Source: Rhodopirellula baltica (GTDB lineage: Bacteria; Planctomycetota; Planctomycetia; Pirellulales; Pirellulaceae). Taken from it: a stretch of DNA of 64,000 bases. A program made the translations under genes and the position numbers. Numbering within the stretch: position 1 is the first letter of the stretch; the number at the start of each line of letters is the position of its first letter. The stretch covers positions 1 to 64,000 of the forward strand of contig PPHI01000012.1 in the NCBI GenBank assembly GCA_002901265.1, given 5' to 3'. The notes beneath the pieces are model-generated. The model saw only the letters and a program-made list of their open reading frames with translations. It did no database searches and was not told where the DNA came from. This document shows positions 52,767 to 61,808 of this stretch, piece after piece.

Positions 52767-53330
52767 CTAATTCGGTTCCGATGGTTTCCAACGCGCGACA
52801 ACCGTCGGAACGGCGGGCGGGAGCTGGGGATGATTCGCATCAATCAGAATGTCAAAACCACTTTGACGTAACCGTTCGGCGGTCCAAACAGACCGGTGGC
52901 ATTCGTAAGGATTTCCGTGTGCCGCCCCCTGCTCCATCGCCGCGTCCGGCGTGATCACCAGCAAGCTGCCCCGCGGGCCGACCAAGTTCATCGCGGCCCG
53001 CAGGACCAACTCGGCATCGGTGTCTTCGAAGTGCTCGATCACGTCGCCAATCAACACCATGTCATAGGATTGTTGGTCGAGCTGGAGGTGTTCGCGTATA
53101 TCACGAACAAACACCACGTCATACAAGTCCCACGCGGGATTTCGATAAGACGCCCAAACCTCCACCCCGGACACGTGTGTTTTCCATGGATGGACTCCAA
53201 GATCCAACCATTGACGCACGGCGACACCCATCATCCCAAAGCCCATTCCCAAGTCGAGGACGGTTTTCGGTTGCTGGTGAATCAACTCCGTCGCGAGCGT
53301 CGGGATCGCCATGTAACTACCGATCGGCAT
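52767..53330 (-). CDS. Class I SAM-dependent methyltransferase
   Basis: The 187-residue protein has motif I in TVLDLGMGFGMMGVAVRQWL and a post-motif SYDMVLIGDVIEHFEDTDAE, then LVGPRGSLLVITPD. No signal or membrane segment. It starts four bases after the stop of the GT4 gene, so the two form a unit. A methylation of a glycan or a small metabolite is inferred. Confidence 0.85.
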   Translation of the reverse strand: MPIGSYMAIPTLATELIHQQPKTVLDLGMGFGMMGVAVRQWLDLGVHPWKTHVSGVEVWASYRNPAWDLYDVVFVRDIREHLQLDQQSYDMVLIGDVIEHFEDTDAELVLRAAMNLVGPRGSLLVITPDAAMEQGAAHGNPYECHRSVWTAERLRQSGFDILIDANHPQLPPAVPTVVARWKPSEPN

Positions 53331-53334
53331 CGCA

Positions 53335-54732
53335 TTACCCCTGCGGATTCTGGCGTTGATGTTTCATCCAAAGATCCGCAAGCAAGTCCTCGTAGTTGCG
53401 TGCCATTTCGCTCGCATAACCGAACTGTTCTGCCAGTTCGAAGCCGCCTTGGATGATCGCTTGACGAAGATTGGGAAAGCTCGCGAGCTTTTCGATCGCG
53501 GCAGAAATCTGTTTGCTTTCGGGGGCGACAACCATCCCATTGACGCCATCGGTGACCAAGTCAGCAACCATCCCGTATGGTGTCCCGATGACGGGGACGC
53601 CTGCCATCATCGCTTCCATTGCGACCAGTCCATAGCCTTCGAATCGCGATGGCATGACTAACGTGTCCATTGCCGCATAGTGGTCACCCAAATCACCATT
53701 GCCTTCTGTGATGACGAAGCGGCCGGGGATCCGTTTCATTGCCGTTTGCAACAAGCCATCTAGCATCGGCCCATATCCGACCAGTAGGACTTTGACATGA
53801 CGTGGCAAACGGGCGACCGCATCAAGAACCAGATTGGGGTTTTTCTCTTCACTGAACCGTCCGACGAACCCAACGACAAAATCATCATTCGAAAAGCCAA
53901 ACTGTTCTCGCGAGACTGCTTTGGGGCGAGTGCGAACGACGCGGTGTGGGTCGACTCCGTTGAGGACAACAGATACCGGCCAGCCCTCGCAAACTTCATC
54001 GCGAACATGGTCGGTTACCGCAATGATGTGGTCGATCGCGTCACCGACTTTCGATAGTCGATCGCGTGTGTAGGCCGCATCACCGTGGGCGACAAAAATC
54101 GAAATCGGCGGCGGTGATTCTTTTAGCCACTCGCACACCGCGAGCGACTGTGGACCGGGATCGGAGACAAACAGAATGTCACAGTCGCGGGCGGCTTGTT
54201 GCACGCTTTCACGTCCGCCGATTTCGACAGGCATTCCCATCCGGCGAACTTGGCGAGGGTCAATCCAATCAGTGATGATCACACTTCGCAAAAACTGCAA
54301 TCGCGCAGGGTTGCTGTAACGCGCCAACGCTGCCAACCAGTATTCGATTCCCGCGGGAATCAACGCGGCATTGAGGTGCGCAATTTTTAGCGGTCGGCCA
54401 ACCGGCCAAGTATCGTCGCTCGCCAATTCTAGGTCTGAAACGCTACCAGGAAAGGAGCGGAATCCCAACGACGCGGAACGCTGGTAAATTGCACTTGGTT
54501 GGTAGTATTGGCTGTTCGAATCGAAGCTTGGATCAAAGTTCAACGACCGATCATACATTGAACTTTCCGGCGTAGGACCGGGGTAAATGTAGCCTCCATA
54601 CATCGAAGTCTCATACATCGATCCACTCGACATCGATGCTTCGCTGATCGGACCATCATTCAATGTTCGGCGGTAGAAATCATTAAATTCAGTCGACTCT
54701 TGAGAGCCTTCGCCAGAGAGTTGCCAAGACAT
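53335..54732 (-). CDS. GT4 family glycosyltransferase with low-complexity N-terminus
   Basis: I prefer the ATG at 54732 (MSWQLSGEGSQESTEF) over the GTG at 54744. The N-terminal 80 residues are Ser/Tyr/Met-rich, with repeated (S)MYxxS units such as SGSMYETSMYGGYIYPG, and look disordered. The GT-B fold follows: IAHLNAALIPAGIEYWLAAL, FVGRFSEEKNPNLVLDAVAR and SRFEGYGLVAMEAMMAGVPV with the E-x7-E donor-binding motif. Retaining GT4 enzymes transfer a sugar from NDP-sugar onto glycans. The methyltransferase gene follows directly. Confidence 0.9.
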   Translation of the reverse strand: MSWQLSGEGSQESTEFNDFYRRTLNDGPISEASMSSGSMYETSMYGGYIYPGPTPESSMYDRSLNFDPSFDSNSQYYQPSAIYQRSASLGFRSFPGSVSDLELASDDTWPVGRPLKIAHLNAALIPAGIEYWLAALARYSNPARLQFLRSVIITDWIDPRQVRRMGMPVEIGGRESVQQAARDCDILFVSDPGPQSLAVCEWLKESPPPISIFVAHGDAAYTRDRLSKVGDAIDHIIAVTDHVRDEVCEGWPVSVVLNGVDPHRVVRTRPKAVSREQFGFSNDDFVVGFVGRFSEEKNPNLVLDAVARLPRHVKVLLVGYGPMLDGLLQTAMKRIPGRFVITEGNGDLGDHYAAMDTLVMPSRFEGYGLVAMEAMMAGVPVIGTPYGMVADLVTDGVNGMVVAPESKQISAAIEKLASFPNLRQAIIQGGFELAEQFGYASEMARNYEDLLADLWMKHQRQNPQG

Positions 54733-54779
54733 GGTGCCAATCACTTTGGTAGGAATTGCTGTCTGTTACGGCAGCCAGT

Positions 54780-57053
54780 TTAGCCACCCTGCGCAAATAC
54801 ACCGGCAATATTTCCCGATTCACCTTCGATCGGCACCAAATAGTCCGGCGAGTCTGGCAGGACGGATTGCAGTTTCGATGAATCCAATACCGAAAAATAT
54901 TCTTTGATAATCGGTGTTAAGATCGATCGTGTTTCGACCCATTGGTTTTCGGCGCACCATTGAAAGTAGCGTTCGATATCGCCACTGATCGTATGGAACT
55001 GCGTCGCGTCGGCGATCAAGTTGTCGTCGAACCGTATGTCTTGATCCAAATCCGAATCATTGAAGTATGCGGCAACATCGGTTTGTGAGAGTGTATTGAA
55101 TCGCACAACGGTGCGTTCGGCACATCGCGCGATTGGAAAGAGAAAGCTGATCCCGCCTCGTGACCGCGACATCCAATTGCGTTCGACGAGGATCGATCGA
55201 ACTTGGCCTTGAATCACGACCGGTATTCCATAGTCGATCGATTCGGCTCGAATTTGGTTGTGATGAACATGCAGGTGACGCACTGGTGGTTCACTCGGGT
55301 CATGCGATCCGATGACGACGGCGACCGCTCCGGCATCAAACTCACAATCTTGGACCTGCATTGGTTCGTCTTCTGATCCGGACGCGCCCAAATCAAATCG
55401 AATTTGACCGACACGGTGAGTCTTGGGGTTCTTGGAGACAAGATGTAGATTTTGGAGAGTGAGGCCTTCACATTCGCCAGAAACATGAATTGCCAATTGG
55501 ATACTGGATGCCTCAACCGTAACCCCGTCGAGCTGGACGCGTTTCACTCCGTTGATTTGTAACACCGGTTGATCAAGCGGGCCCAGAAGTCGGCATTCAG
55601 GCGATCCCTCAATCCGCAGACCTTCGAGACGATTGCTTTCGTTGATTTGGAAAGGGCCGAAATGAATCCCGTCGGAAAGACGAATCACGGTGTGTGGCGC
55701 CGCGATCGCAAGTGCTTCGCGAAGAGTCTCTGCTTCCCCGCCATCCGGATTCACCTCGATGATTCCGTCATCAAGTCGATCGGGGACGGCGGTATCGTTG
55801 GAGGCTGGGACAGCTTCGACTGTCGGTCCGCTGGTGTCGCGATTGGGTTCCCACCACCAATGCCAGATCCCAGTGCCGATTGCCAAGCAACCGAGTGCTA
55901 GAAGGACTGCGGCAGCCCGTTTGAGAGCTTGGTCAGACGAATTCTCTTTGGCCGTTTGACGGCGGCGGATGGTTGTCGCGTCTTTGTGGGCTGGCATCCG
56001 TTGTTGGTGTGACTGTGCGGACCACTGCAACAATAAATCGGCAACTTGTTTCGCGGATCGAGGACGGCCTTTTGGCGACTTGCAAAGCAGCGTCGACATC
56101 AAGTGATCAAATTCGGGTGGTATTCCATCAACAAACGACGAGACCGGCGGTGGGTCAAAATTTTGCACACGGTTGGCACTTGCGTATGACGAGCCCGCGT
56201 GGAACGGACTGGATCCGCGAAACATCGAATACAGGACACATCCAAGGCTGAACAAGTCACTTGCCGGGGTCAGTTCTTCGCCTTCGACCTGTTCAGGCGA
56301 CATATAGGACGGCGTTCCCACCATATCGCCCATGCTGGTCAAGTCCGAGTTCTCGACCAGCAGCCTGGCCAGCCCGAAGTCCGACAATTTCACGCGCTGA
56401 ATACCGTCTTCCAGCATGATGTTTCCGGGTTTGACATCACGATGGACAATTCCATGGCGATGAGCCGCGGCCAGCCCCGAGGCGATTTGGGCGCCGATGC
56501 GGAGTACATCTTCCAGACACATTGGTGCGTCATGGTTGATGCGATCGGTCAGGGACTGACCGTCAACGAACTCCATCACCAAGAACGGAATGCCGTCTTT
56601 CTCGGAGACTGCATGGATGGTTACTACGTTCGGATGATTCACACTCGCTGCGGCGCGAGCTTCACGCAAGAATCGTTTCTGGGCCCGCTCGCTGGTTATC
56701 AGCCGCTCTGACATGACCTTGATTGCGACGTTGCGATGCAATTGCTCATCAAAAGCGCGTGCAACGACACCCATCCCTCCGAATCCGACGATGTTGAGCA
56801 CTTCGTAGTGCCCGAGTCGGCCGATCGAATCTTCGCGAGTGGGCGGTTCCAGTTTGACTGGCATGCGGGTCAACGCATCCGATTTTCGTGAACCTGACAT
56901 CTGCGTTGGTTCATTGCTACCGCTCAGTGCCGACGTCAAAGGTGTTGCCGGACGGGGCCGATCGGGATCTTTGGGCGTTTTCTGCAGCTCGAAGTCAACG
57001 GTATCGTCACGGCTTGCGTCATCCGGTTCAGATTCGTCGAGTGGTTGAGTCAT
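54780..57053 (-). CDS. Membrane Ser/Thr protein kinase with beta-helix sensor domain
   Basis: I start at the ATG at 57053 (MTQPLDESEPDDASRDDTVD). The kinase domain spans about residues 83-345: glycine loop VGFGGMGVV, K112 in VAIKVM, HRDVKPGN (D206) and DFGLA (D225), followed by GTPSYMSPEQVEGEEL. One transmembrane segment lies near residues 380-398 (AAAVLLALGCLAIGTGIWHW). The extracytoplasmic 350 residues start AETLREALAIAAPHTVIRLS and have the repeated strand pattern of a right-handed parallel beta-helix (pectate-lyase-like). It probably senses a cell-surface ligand and phosphorylates cytoplasmic targets. It is monocistronic. Confidence 0.9.
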   Translation of the reverse strand: MTQPLDESEPDDASRDDTVDFELQKTPKDPDRPRPATPLTSALSGSNEPTQMSGSRKSDALTRMPVKLEPPTREDSIGRLGHYEVLNIVGFGGMGVVARAFDEQLHRNVAIKVMSERLITSERAQKRFLREARAAASVNHPNVVTIHAVSEKDGIPFLVMEFVDGQSLTDRINHDAPMCLEDVLRIGAQIASGLAAAHRHGIVHRDVKPGNIMLEDGIQRVKLSDFGLARLLVENSDLTSMGDMVGTPSYMSPEQVEGEELTPASDLFSLGCVLYSMFRGSSPFHAGSSYASANRVQNFDPPPVSSFVDGIPPEFDHLMSTLLCKSPKGRPRSAKQVADLLLQWSAQSHQQRMPAHKDATTIRRRQTAKENSSDQALKRAAAVLLALGCLAIGTGIWHWWWEPNRDTSGPTVEAVPASNDTAVPDRLDDGIIEVNPDGGEAETLREALAIAAPHTVIRLSDGIHFGPFQINESNRLEGLRIEGSPECRLLGPLDQPVLQINGVKRVQLDGVTVEASSIQLAIHVSGECEGLTLQNLHLVSKNPKTHRVGQIRFDLGASGSEDEPMQVQDCEFDAGAVAVVIGSHDPSEPPVRHLHVHHNQIRAESIDYGIPVVIQGQVRSILVERNWMSRSRGGISFLFPIARCAERTVVRFNTLSQTDVAAYFNDSDLDQDIRFDDNLIADATQFHTISGDIERYFQWCAENQWVETRSILTPIIKEYFSVLDSSKLQSVLPDSPDYLVPIEGESGNIAGVFAQGG

Positions 57054-57537
57054 GGTCTGGCTCACAATTTGGAATCGATCTGCTTCGGGGTGCGGTCGAT
57101 CGGTCCACGACGATGCCCTTCCTTTGGGTGTGCAGGCTTGTTGGGCCGTCGCAATTTCAGGGCGACCTAGCCAGTTCGGGGCCAACGCGATCGGGCGAGC
57201 GGCGAGGTTGAACTCCCCACCGAGGATGGATTATAGCCATCAGCGGGATCTCTTTCAGGGTGCGGGGGGGAATCAAAACTCCATCCCGCATCCTGATGAT
57301 TCTCGAGCATCGGCTTTCGCATCGCGAAAGGAGCGTGCTTTACTGCTTCTTTTGCGTCCCGGGATCTCTGCGGTTTCACAAATTCCGACGTTTGAGGCCC
57401 GTTTCGACGCTCCAGAAACGACGAAAAACGCGGTCGTATGGTTTCGTTTCGCTGAATGAAAGGGAAATGAACAAACGCGGCGTAGGGAGGTTGACGAGAG
57501 ACGAACTTTCTCGGAAACTTCTCCGTCCAGTGACCAC
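57054..57537. other. Intergenic stretch between kinase gene and tRNA
   Basis: No supported gene. It carries the minus-strand kinase promoter and the plus-strand tRNA promoter, neither of which I can place. A TTTCGC...GCGAAA inverted repeat lies at about 57317-57331. Confidence 0.45.
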
Positions 57538-57622
<85 letters not shown>

Positions 57623-57628
57623 TCGAAG

Positions 57629-57653
57629 AAACCCCGTGACAAGCGGGGTTTTT
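57629..57653 (+). terminator. Rho-independent terminator of the tRNA-Leu gene
   Basis: Stem AACCCCG / CGGGGTT with loop TGACAAG, followed by TTT, starting seven bases after the tRNA end. Confidence 0.8.
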
Positions 57654-57862
57654 CATGCGCGGTCCGCTCGTCGGTGCCACGCCCGTTTTTCATGACTTGG
57701 CGGGGCAAAAATTCGTGTCGCTGCAAGCGGCGAAGCGATGAAAACGCATTCGCCTTCTACCGAAACTTCTTTTCGAAAGTACTGTCGAACCGGTCGCTTG
57801 CCAATCGACCAAGTTCCGGTGTGTGACCGCTTCTGATTCTCGCTCTTAGGCACCGGACGAAA

Positions 57863-58372
57863 ATGAAAGCCGCAGATTTGATTCGAAACGTTTTGAACAT
57901 GAACGAAGTTCACTTGGCCATCATCGCCGACATGCGTGAGACGCCGCTGGTGCAACCGACTTCGCTGGGCGGTAACCATCCGCTCTGGGTGATTGGTCAT
58001 TTGGCGATCGTCGAAGAAATCTTTCGTTCCATGATCACGGGAGAATCGACCACACTGAATCAGTGGCATGAACTGTTCGGCGCCACAACAGTCCCATCAA
58101 GCGACGCGTCCAAGTATCCAGAATTCGACACGTTGATGGACGAGTACAAAAAACAACGGGCACTGAATCTGGCAATGCTCGACGGCCTCGCCGAATCGGA
58201 CCTGGAGCAACCACTCCAATCGCCGCCGCCAGGAATGACAGAAGAAATGATCGCGCAGTTCTTTCCAAACGCGGCAACGACGCTGTTGGTAATGACCAAC
58301 CATTTCGCATTTCACTGCGGACAAGTTGCCGATGCACGACGCGCCCTCGGCAAAGCTCCACTGATGTTCTAG
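57863..58372 (+). CDS. DinB superfamily protein
   Basis: The 169-residue four-helix-bundle protein has the three His ligands of the DinB fold: NHPLWVIGHLAIVEEIF (first ligand region) and MTNHFAFHCGQVADARRALG (second and third, HxxxH). The fold binds a divalent metal and is shared by thiol-transferases (bacillithiol, mycothiol). It precedes the VOC protein gene on the same strand with a gap of about 108 bases; both are small stress-type enzymes. Substrate unknown. Confidence 0.88.
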   Translation: MKAADLIRNVLNMNEVHLAIIADMRETPLVQPTSLGGNHPLWVIGHLAIVEEIFRSMITGESTTLNQWHELFGATTVPSSDASKYPEFDTLMDEYKKQRALNLAMLDGLAESDLEQPLQSPPPGMTEEMIAQFFPNAATTLLVMTNHFAFHCGQVADARRALGKAPLMF

Positions 58373-58480
58373 CAGCTTGTTGCTGCCCCAGCAGTGTCTG
58401 CCGAGCCTGAAAGGCGGCACTGCGTTTTTTCAGACGGCGAAGGCAACGTCGATCGATTCTCTAAAAAGAAGGAATGATAA

Positions 58481-58963
58481 ATGGCAAAACCAAAGATTGC
58501 TCCGTGTATTTGGCTGGATGGGCAAGCAGAAGAAGCAGCGACTTTCTATACCTCGCTATTCGCCGATTCGTCGATCGACTATGTGATGCGTTCACCCATT
58601 GATTGGCCAGGCGGACAAGTAGGCGATGTACTGTTGGTCGAATTCACGATCGCTGGCATGCGAATCCAAACACTCAACGGCGGCCCGCAAAAAGAATTCA
58701 ACGAACGTGTCTCGCTGTCGGTTGATTGCGCCGATCAAGCCGAAGTGGATCGGTACTGGAACGCACTCACCGCCGATGGCGGAGCCGAGATTGTCTGTGG
58801 CTGGTTGCAGGACAAATACGGTGTACGTTGGCAAATCGTTCCCGAGCCGTTCACAAAAATGTTGCTCGACGAAGGCAATGAGAAACGCAATCGAGCGATG
58901 CGAGCGATGAATGGAATGACCAAGCTCGATCTCGCCGCACTAAAAAACGCCTTCGATGGTTAG
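58481..58963 (+). CDS. VOC superfamily protein (PhnB/glyoxalase-like)
   Basis: The 160-residue protein starts IAPCIWLDGQAEEAATFYTS, a typical PhnB-like betaalphabetabetabeta module, followed by VEFTIAGMRIQTLNGGPQKE and QDKYGVRWQIVPEPFTKML. This sub-family is often annotated as 3-demethylubiquinone-9 3-methyltransferase-like, though members lack that activity. The stop codon TAG at 58961-58963 lies inside a 13-base direct repeat that flanks the RAYT element. Confidence 0.9.
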   Translation: MAKPKIAPCIWLDGQAEEAATFYTSLFADSSIDYVMRSPIDWPGGQVGDVLLVEFTIAGMRIQTLNGGPQKEFNERVSLSVDCADQAEVDRYWNALTADGGAEIVCGWLQDKYGVRWQIVPEPFTKMLLDEGNEKRNRAMRAMNGMTKLDLAALKNAFDG

Positions 58964-58965
58964 TT

Positions 58966-59789
58966 GCTGGAGTCTAGGCTTTAGCCGATTTTTACGTCTC
59001 CCCTGCAAAATCGAGAGAGCCAGCGTCGTCACGAATTTATAATTCAGGTGGATCCCAAGACTTTCCGTAGTCGTGAAGTGGATACTGTTTCCATACTTCC
59101 AAAGCACGTTCACGTCCCTGTTCCTGCAGGTAATCACGTGCGTTGCAATACGGCCAGTCGGTCCATTTCTCGACGTAGCCATGATGAACAGCGTTGTGCA
59201 ATACATAGTTCACAGAGGCGTAAAAATGTCCTTCCGATTTCATCGCCGTTTCAGCGACGTTGTGCCAAACTTTTCGCCCTCGCTGCTTGTCATCACCATT
59301 CCAATAAAACGATGTTCGGCCGTGCAATTGACCAATCGAACGCAACATTGCTGTCAGATCAGTGGTATTCAACTAATACATGGTAGTGGTTTGGAAGCAC
59401 ACACCAAACGAATACTCGATCGGCGTGCTGGTTGATGACTTCCAGCAAGTCCGATTCAAATTCGCCAATCCGTTCAGGAGAGCTACCAATGATTGGGCTG
59501 TGTTCAAAGCACGCTGCAGTCAGCATGTAGAGCGAGGTGCAATCAGATTCGATATGCGGCACGCTGTGGCAGGGGTGATTCCGTCTTCGGCGGTCAGCCA
59601 ATACCTCCGCGCGTTGCTGGTATGATAAACGCCGCCAACGGTACATAGTCGAAGAGACTCATCTCATTTGATGACTTCTGATTTCGGACGAAGACCTTCT
59701 CAGTTTATCAGCATCATCGAATGATTGGGGATTCGAACAGGGCTGGCGATTGAGGAGAGCAAAAAATCGGCTAAAGCCTAGACTCCAGC
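58966..59789 (-). mobile_element. RAYT element with REP-like terminal inverted repeats
   Basis: The ends are perfect inverted repeats of at least 27 bases (58966-58993 and 59762-59789), each with the palindromic core GGCTTTAGCC / GGCTAAAGCC. The transposase (see next entry) lies between them on the minus strand. The whole unit is flanked by the direct repeat GGTTAGTTGCTGG (58958-58970 and 59790-59802), which overlaps the inverted repeats by five bases. The element lies exactly between the stop codons of two convergent genes. Confidence 0.82.
59037..59646 (-). pseudogene. REP-associated tyrosine transposase (Y1, RAYT), frameshifted
   Basis: The first part (59646 to about 59362) reads MYRWRRLSYQQRAEVLADRR to VWCVLPNHYHVLVEY, with the HxH metal motif (HYH). 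The second part, in another frame (about 59370 to 59037), reads TTDLTAMLRSIGQLHGRTSF, KVWHNVAETAMKSEGHFYAS and NYVLHNAVHHGYVEKWTDWP, with the nucleophile Tyr in VNYVLHNAV. The two join near 59360-59370 after VEY, where the first frame stops two codons later. One short indel separates them. The family cuts single-stranded REP sequences at TTxx-type sites. It is either broken or translated by frameshifting. Confidence 0.88.
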
Positions 59790-59791
59790 GG

Positions 59792-60703
59792 TTAGTTGCT
59801 GGGTTTAAAGGATGCGACCCAGCGGCGATTGGTTGCTAAAATCTCATGCACGATGTCGAGCACCTCGTCCTGATGGACTTCGTCATGTTCAAGCTCGTGT
59901 TCGAGCAACTCTAACTTCTTGCGGATCAAATAACCTTGCATCTGCTGGTATCGGCGAAGCGTGCCACGGCGCAAAAAGGTACCGACTTCTAGTTTGCGAC
60001 TCCAATCTTCCCAAACCGGCAACCAGAACAACGCATGTTCGGTATTGCCGCTCATTGAAGCCGACAAGCATTCTGCTCGCGCGATCGAAATTTCCGCCAA
60101 GCATTCTTCGGTCGATGGATAGTACGCAAAGCACGCGACGACGCTAAAGGCAACCAAGCCCGATAACATTGTCGTCCCCATCACACTTCGTGGGACAACA
60201 CGGTCGAGTCCGCCGGCGGCGGGACTGGCCGATAGTTTTGATTCATCTAAACCAAGGATTCGAAGCAACAGACCGAAGGTTCCAAGCAGAGCGATTCCGA
60301 CGATGGAGAGCGTCTCCGCTAGGCCGCTGTTGTTCTCAACCGTTTCCCAAAACGTTCGCCATGCATTGTCGTGATAGTCGGACAGAGGGTTGGAGTAGAT
60401 ATCAAAGGCGTGAGTGTGACCTGCGGGTTGAATTCCGGGTGGGATCAACGGCTGATTCATCACATACGAAAGCGACAAGACGATTGTCAGCAGCGATGTG
60501 CCCCAGATCAACGTTGGCTTCCATCCAAATTGCGACCCAAACCAAACGATCGTTGCGAGGTTCAATCCTGTTCCAAGGATCAACAATGCGAATGCGGCGC
60601 CTGGGGAATTGCCGTGTTGAAACATCATCCCCAGTTGCTCATCGCCAGCATCGGAGTCGCGTAGGCAGGCACCGCGACTCCGGTCATTGTTAGCGGTGCC
60701 CAT
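59792..60703 (-). CDS. ArsP-like permease, C-terminal part (out of frame)
   Basis: The first 23 residues of this frame are not family-like; real similarity begins at EQLGMMFQHGNSPGAAFALL, which continues the permease of the next entry (YATPMLAMS). The join is near 60636, where ATGAGCAACTG lacks one C compared with the expected ATGAGCCAACTG. About six membrane segments follow, and the C-terminus is a soluble helical, acidic tail. The stop codon lies in the direct repeat beside the RAYT element. With the frame restored, the permease would be about 515 residues long. Confidence 0.72.
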   Translation of the reverse strand: MGTANNDRSRGACLRDSDAGDEQLGMMFQHGNSPGAAFALLILGTGLNLATIVWFGSQFGWKPTLIWGTSLLTIVLSLSYVMNQPLIPPGIQPAGHTHAFDIYSNPLSDYHDNAWRTFWETVENNSGLAETLSIVGIALLGTFGLLLRILGLDESKLSASPAAGGLDRVVPRSVMGTTMLSGLVAFSVVACFAYYPSTEECLAEISIARAECLSASMSGNTEHALFWLPVWEDWSRKLEVGTFLRRGTLRRYQQMQGYLIRKKLELLEHELEHDEVHQDEVLDIVHEILATNRRWVASFKPSN

Positions 60704-61335
60704 GGATCGGATTGTTCGACACTCGTTTGCATCGAACCGAACGGAAGCACAGCCGCGAGCGCGAATAAACCGAAGAGCGCCAACGCGACAGAGAGCATCG
60801 TCAGCCCTGTCGTTTCTCGGCCGAGCTGCATCAGCATCGCTGCCAGTCGACGTAGTCCGATGACGTGCAATTCGTCAGGGACGCTTGGCGACGCACTCGT
60901 CAGCTTGGAACGTCTGTCGATCGCGTCCCAGACCAAACCCAAAACGGTCACGATCAGCAGCGATCCGGCTGCGAACAGGATGATGACCAAAGGGCGGCTT
61001 AATGTCAGCCCGTAGAGCAGCGAAAGCGGATTGAAGAGCGGTGCCGAAAGCGCAAATGCTGACATCGCACCAGGTTTAATTCCGGCGCGACGCATTTCAC
61101 GAAGAATCGGTAATACGCCGATCGAGCATACCGGTAACAGCATCCCGATCAACCAGGATTGCGGCAGTTGTCGAATCGAGTCGCCGCCAAATAACCGGCG
61201 TGTGCCGTTTCGGCCAACGTAGTAACGAAGGATCGCGGCGATAAACAGTCCGACCAATAGCGTTGGCGCGGCTGCGCAGAAGCCTTGGACAAATCGTGTG
61301 AAGCCGCCGACGAAGAGTTGAACTGCTGGGTTCAT
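60625..61335 (-). CDS. ArsP/DUF318-like permease, N-terminal part, frameshifted
   Basis: The 236-residue frame contains the permease core: FVQGFCAAAPTLLVGLFIAA, WLIGMLLPVCSIGVLPILRE, GAMSAFALSAPLFNPLSLLY and the second-half motif VAVPAYATPMLAMS, after which the frame fails and stops (NWG). The family (pfam03773-type) exports organo-arsenicals or other metal species. Its start overlaps the lipoprotein stop by four bases (ATGA), so it belongs to the operon with MoxR and transglutaminase. A single-base loss near 60636 is enough to explain the break. Confidence 0.82.
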   Translation of the reverse strand: MNPAVQLFVGGFTRFVQGFCAAAPTLLVGLFIAAILRYYVGRNGTRRLFGGDSIRQLPQSWLIGMLLPVCSIGVLPILREMRRAGIKPGAMSAFALSAPLFNPLSLLYGLTLSRPLVIILFAAGSLLIVTVLGLVWDAIDRRSKLTSASPSVPDELHVIGLRRLAAMLMQLGRETTGLTMLSVALALFGLFALAAVLPFGSMQTSVEQSDPWAPLTMTGVAVPAYATPMLAMSNWG

Positions 61336-61808
61336 GACGAGTTTCCTGTTGGGAGTTCGCTCGCTTCAACCGTTGTGTTTTCAATGGCCAGGCTGGTGGC
61401 GGCGCGATCGATTAAGTCGCAAAAGCGGAGCACCGCGTCGCGATCCTCCGGAGTAAGAATCGCCTCCCGCGTATCGAGCCGTTTCGTCAGGGCAGTGCTG
61501 GCATCGGCGATCGGGATCCACTGCCGTTCCGTCAGTTCCGAGTCGGCTGCGAATTCTGGTCCCCAGCTGACCAACTCTCGAATTCTGTCGATCGATGCAG
61601 ATTTCTCCCCCGAAGCATCTTTGGTCGCATCGAGTTCTTTGCGAATCTTGCGAGACACGTCTGTGAGGTCGTCTGGCCAATGCTCGACAACCAGATGGTC
61701 ATGGTCGAAATGTGACTGGTGATCTCGATCATCCGATGTGCAACCTGCGGTCAGCAACGCGCTGACGAGAACACCAACGATTGAATAGATGCTTCTCGTG
61801 CCGCTCAT
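61332..61808 (-). CDS. His-rich lipoprotein
   Basis: The 158-residue protein has a lipoprotein signal ending in SALLTAGC (Cys23). Just after it comes DHQSHFDHDHLVVEHWPDDL, a cluster of His and Asp that could bind zinc or copper. The remainder is helical. It overlaps the MoxR gene and the permease gene by four bases each, so it is translated with them. A role as extracytoplasmic metal binding partner of the permease is inferred. Confidence 0.75.
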   Translation of the reverse strand: MSGTRSIYSIVGVLVSALLTAGCTSDDRDHQSHFDHDHLVVEHWPDDLTDVSRKIRKELDATKDASGEKSASIDRIRELVSWGPEFAADSELTERQWIPIADASTALTKRLDTREAILTPEDRDAVLRFCDLIDRAATSLAIENTTVEASELPTGNSS

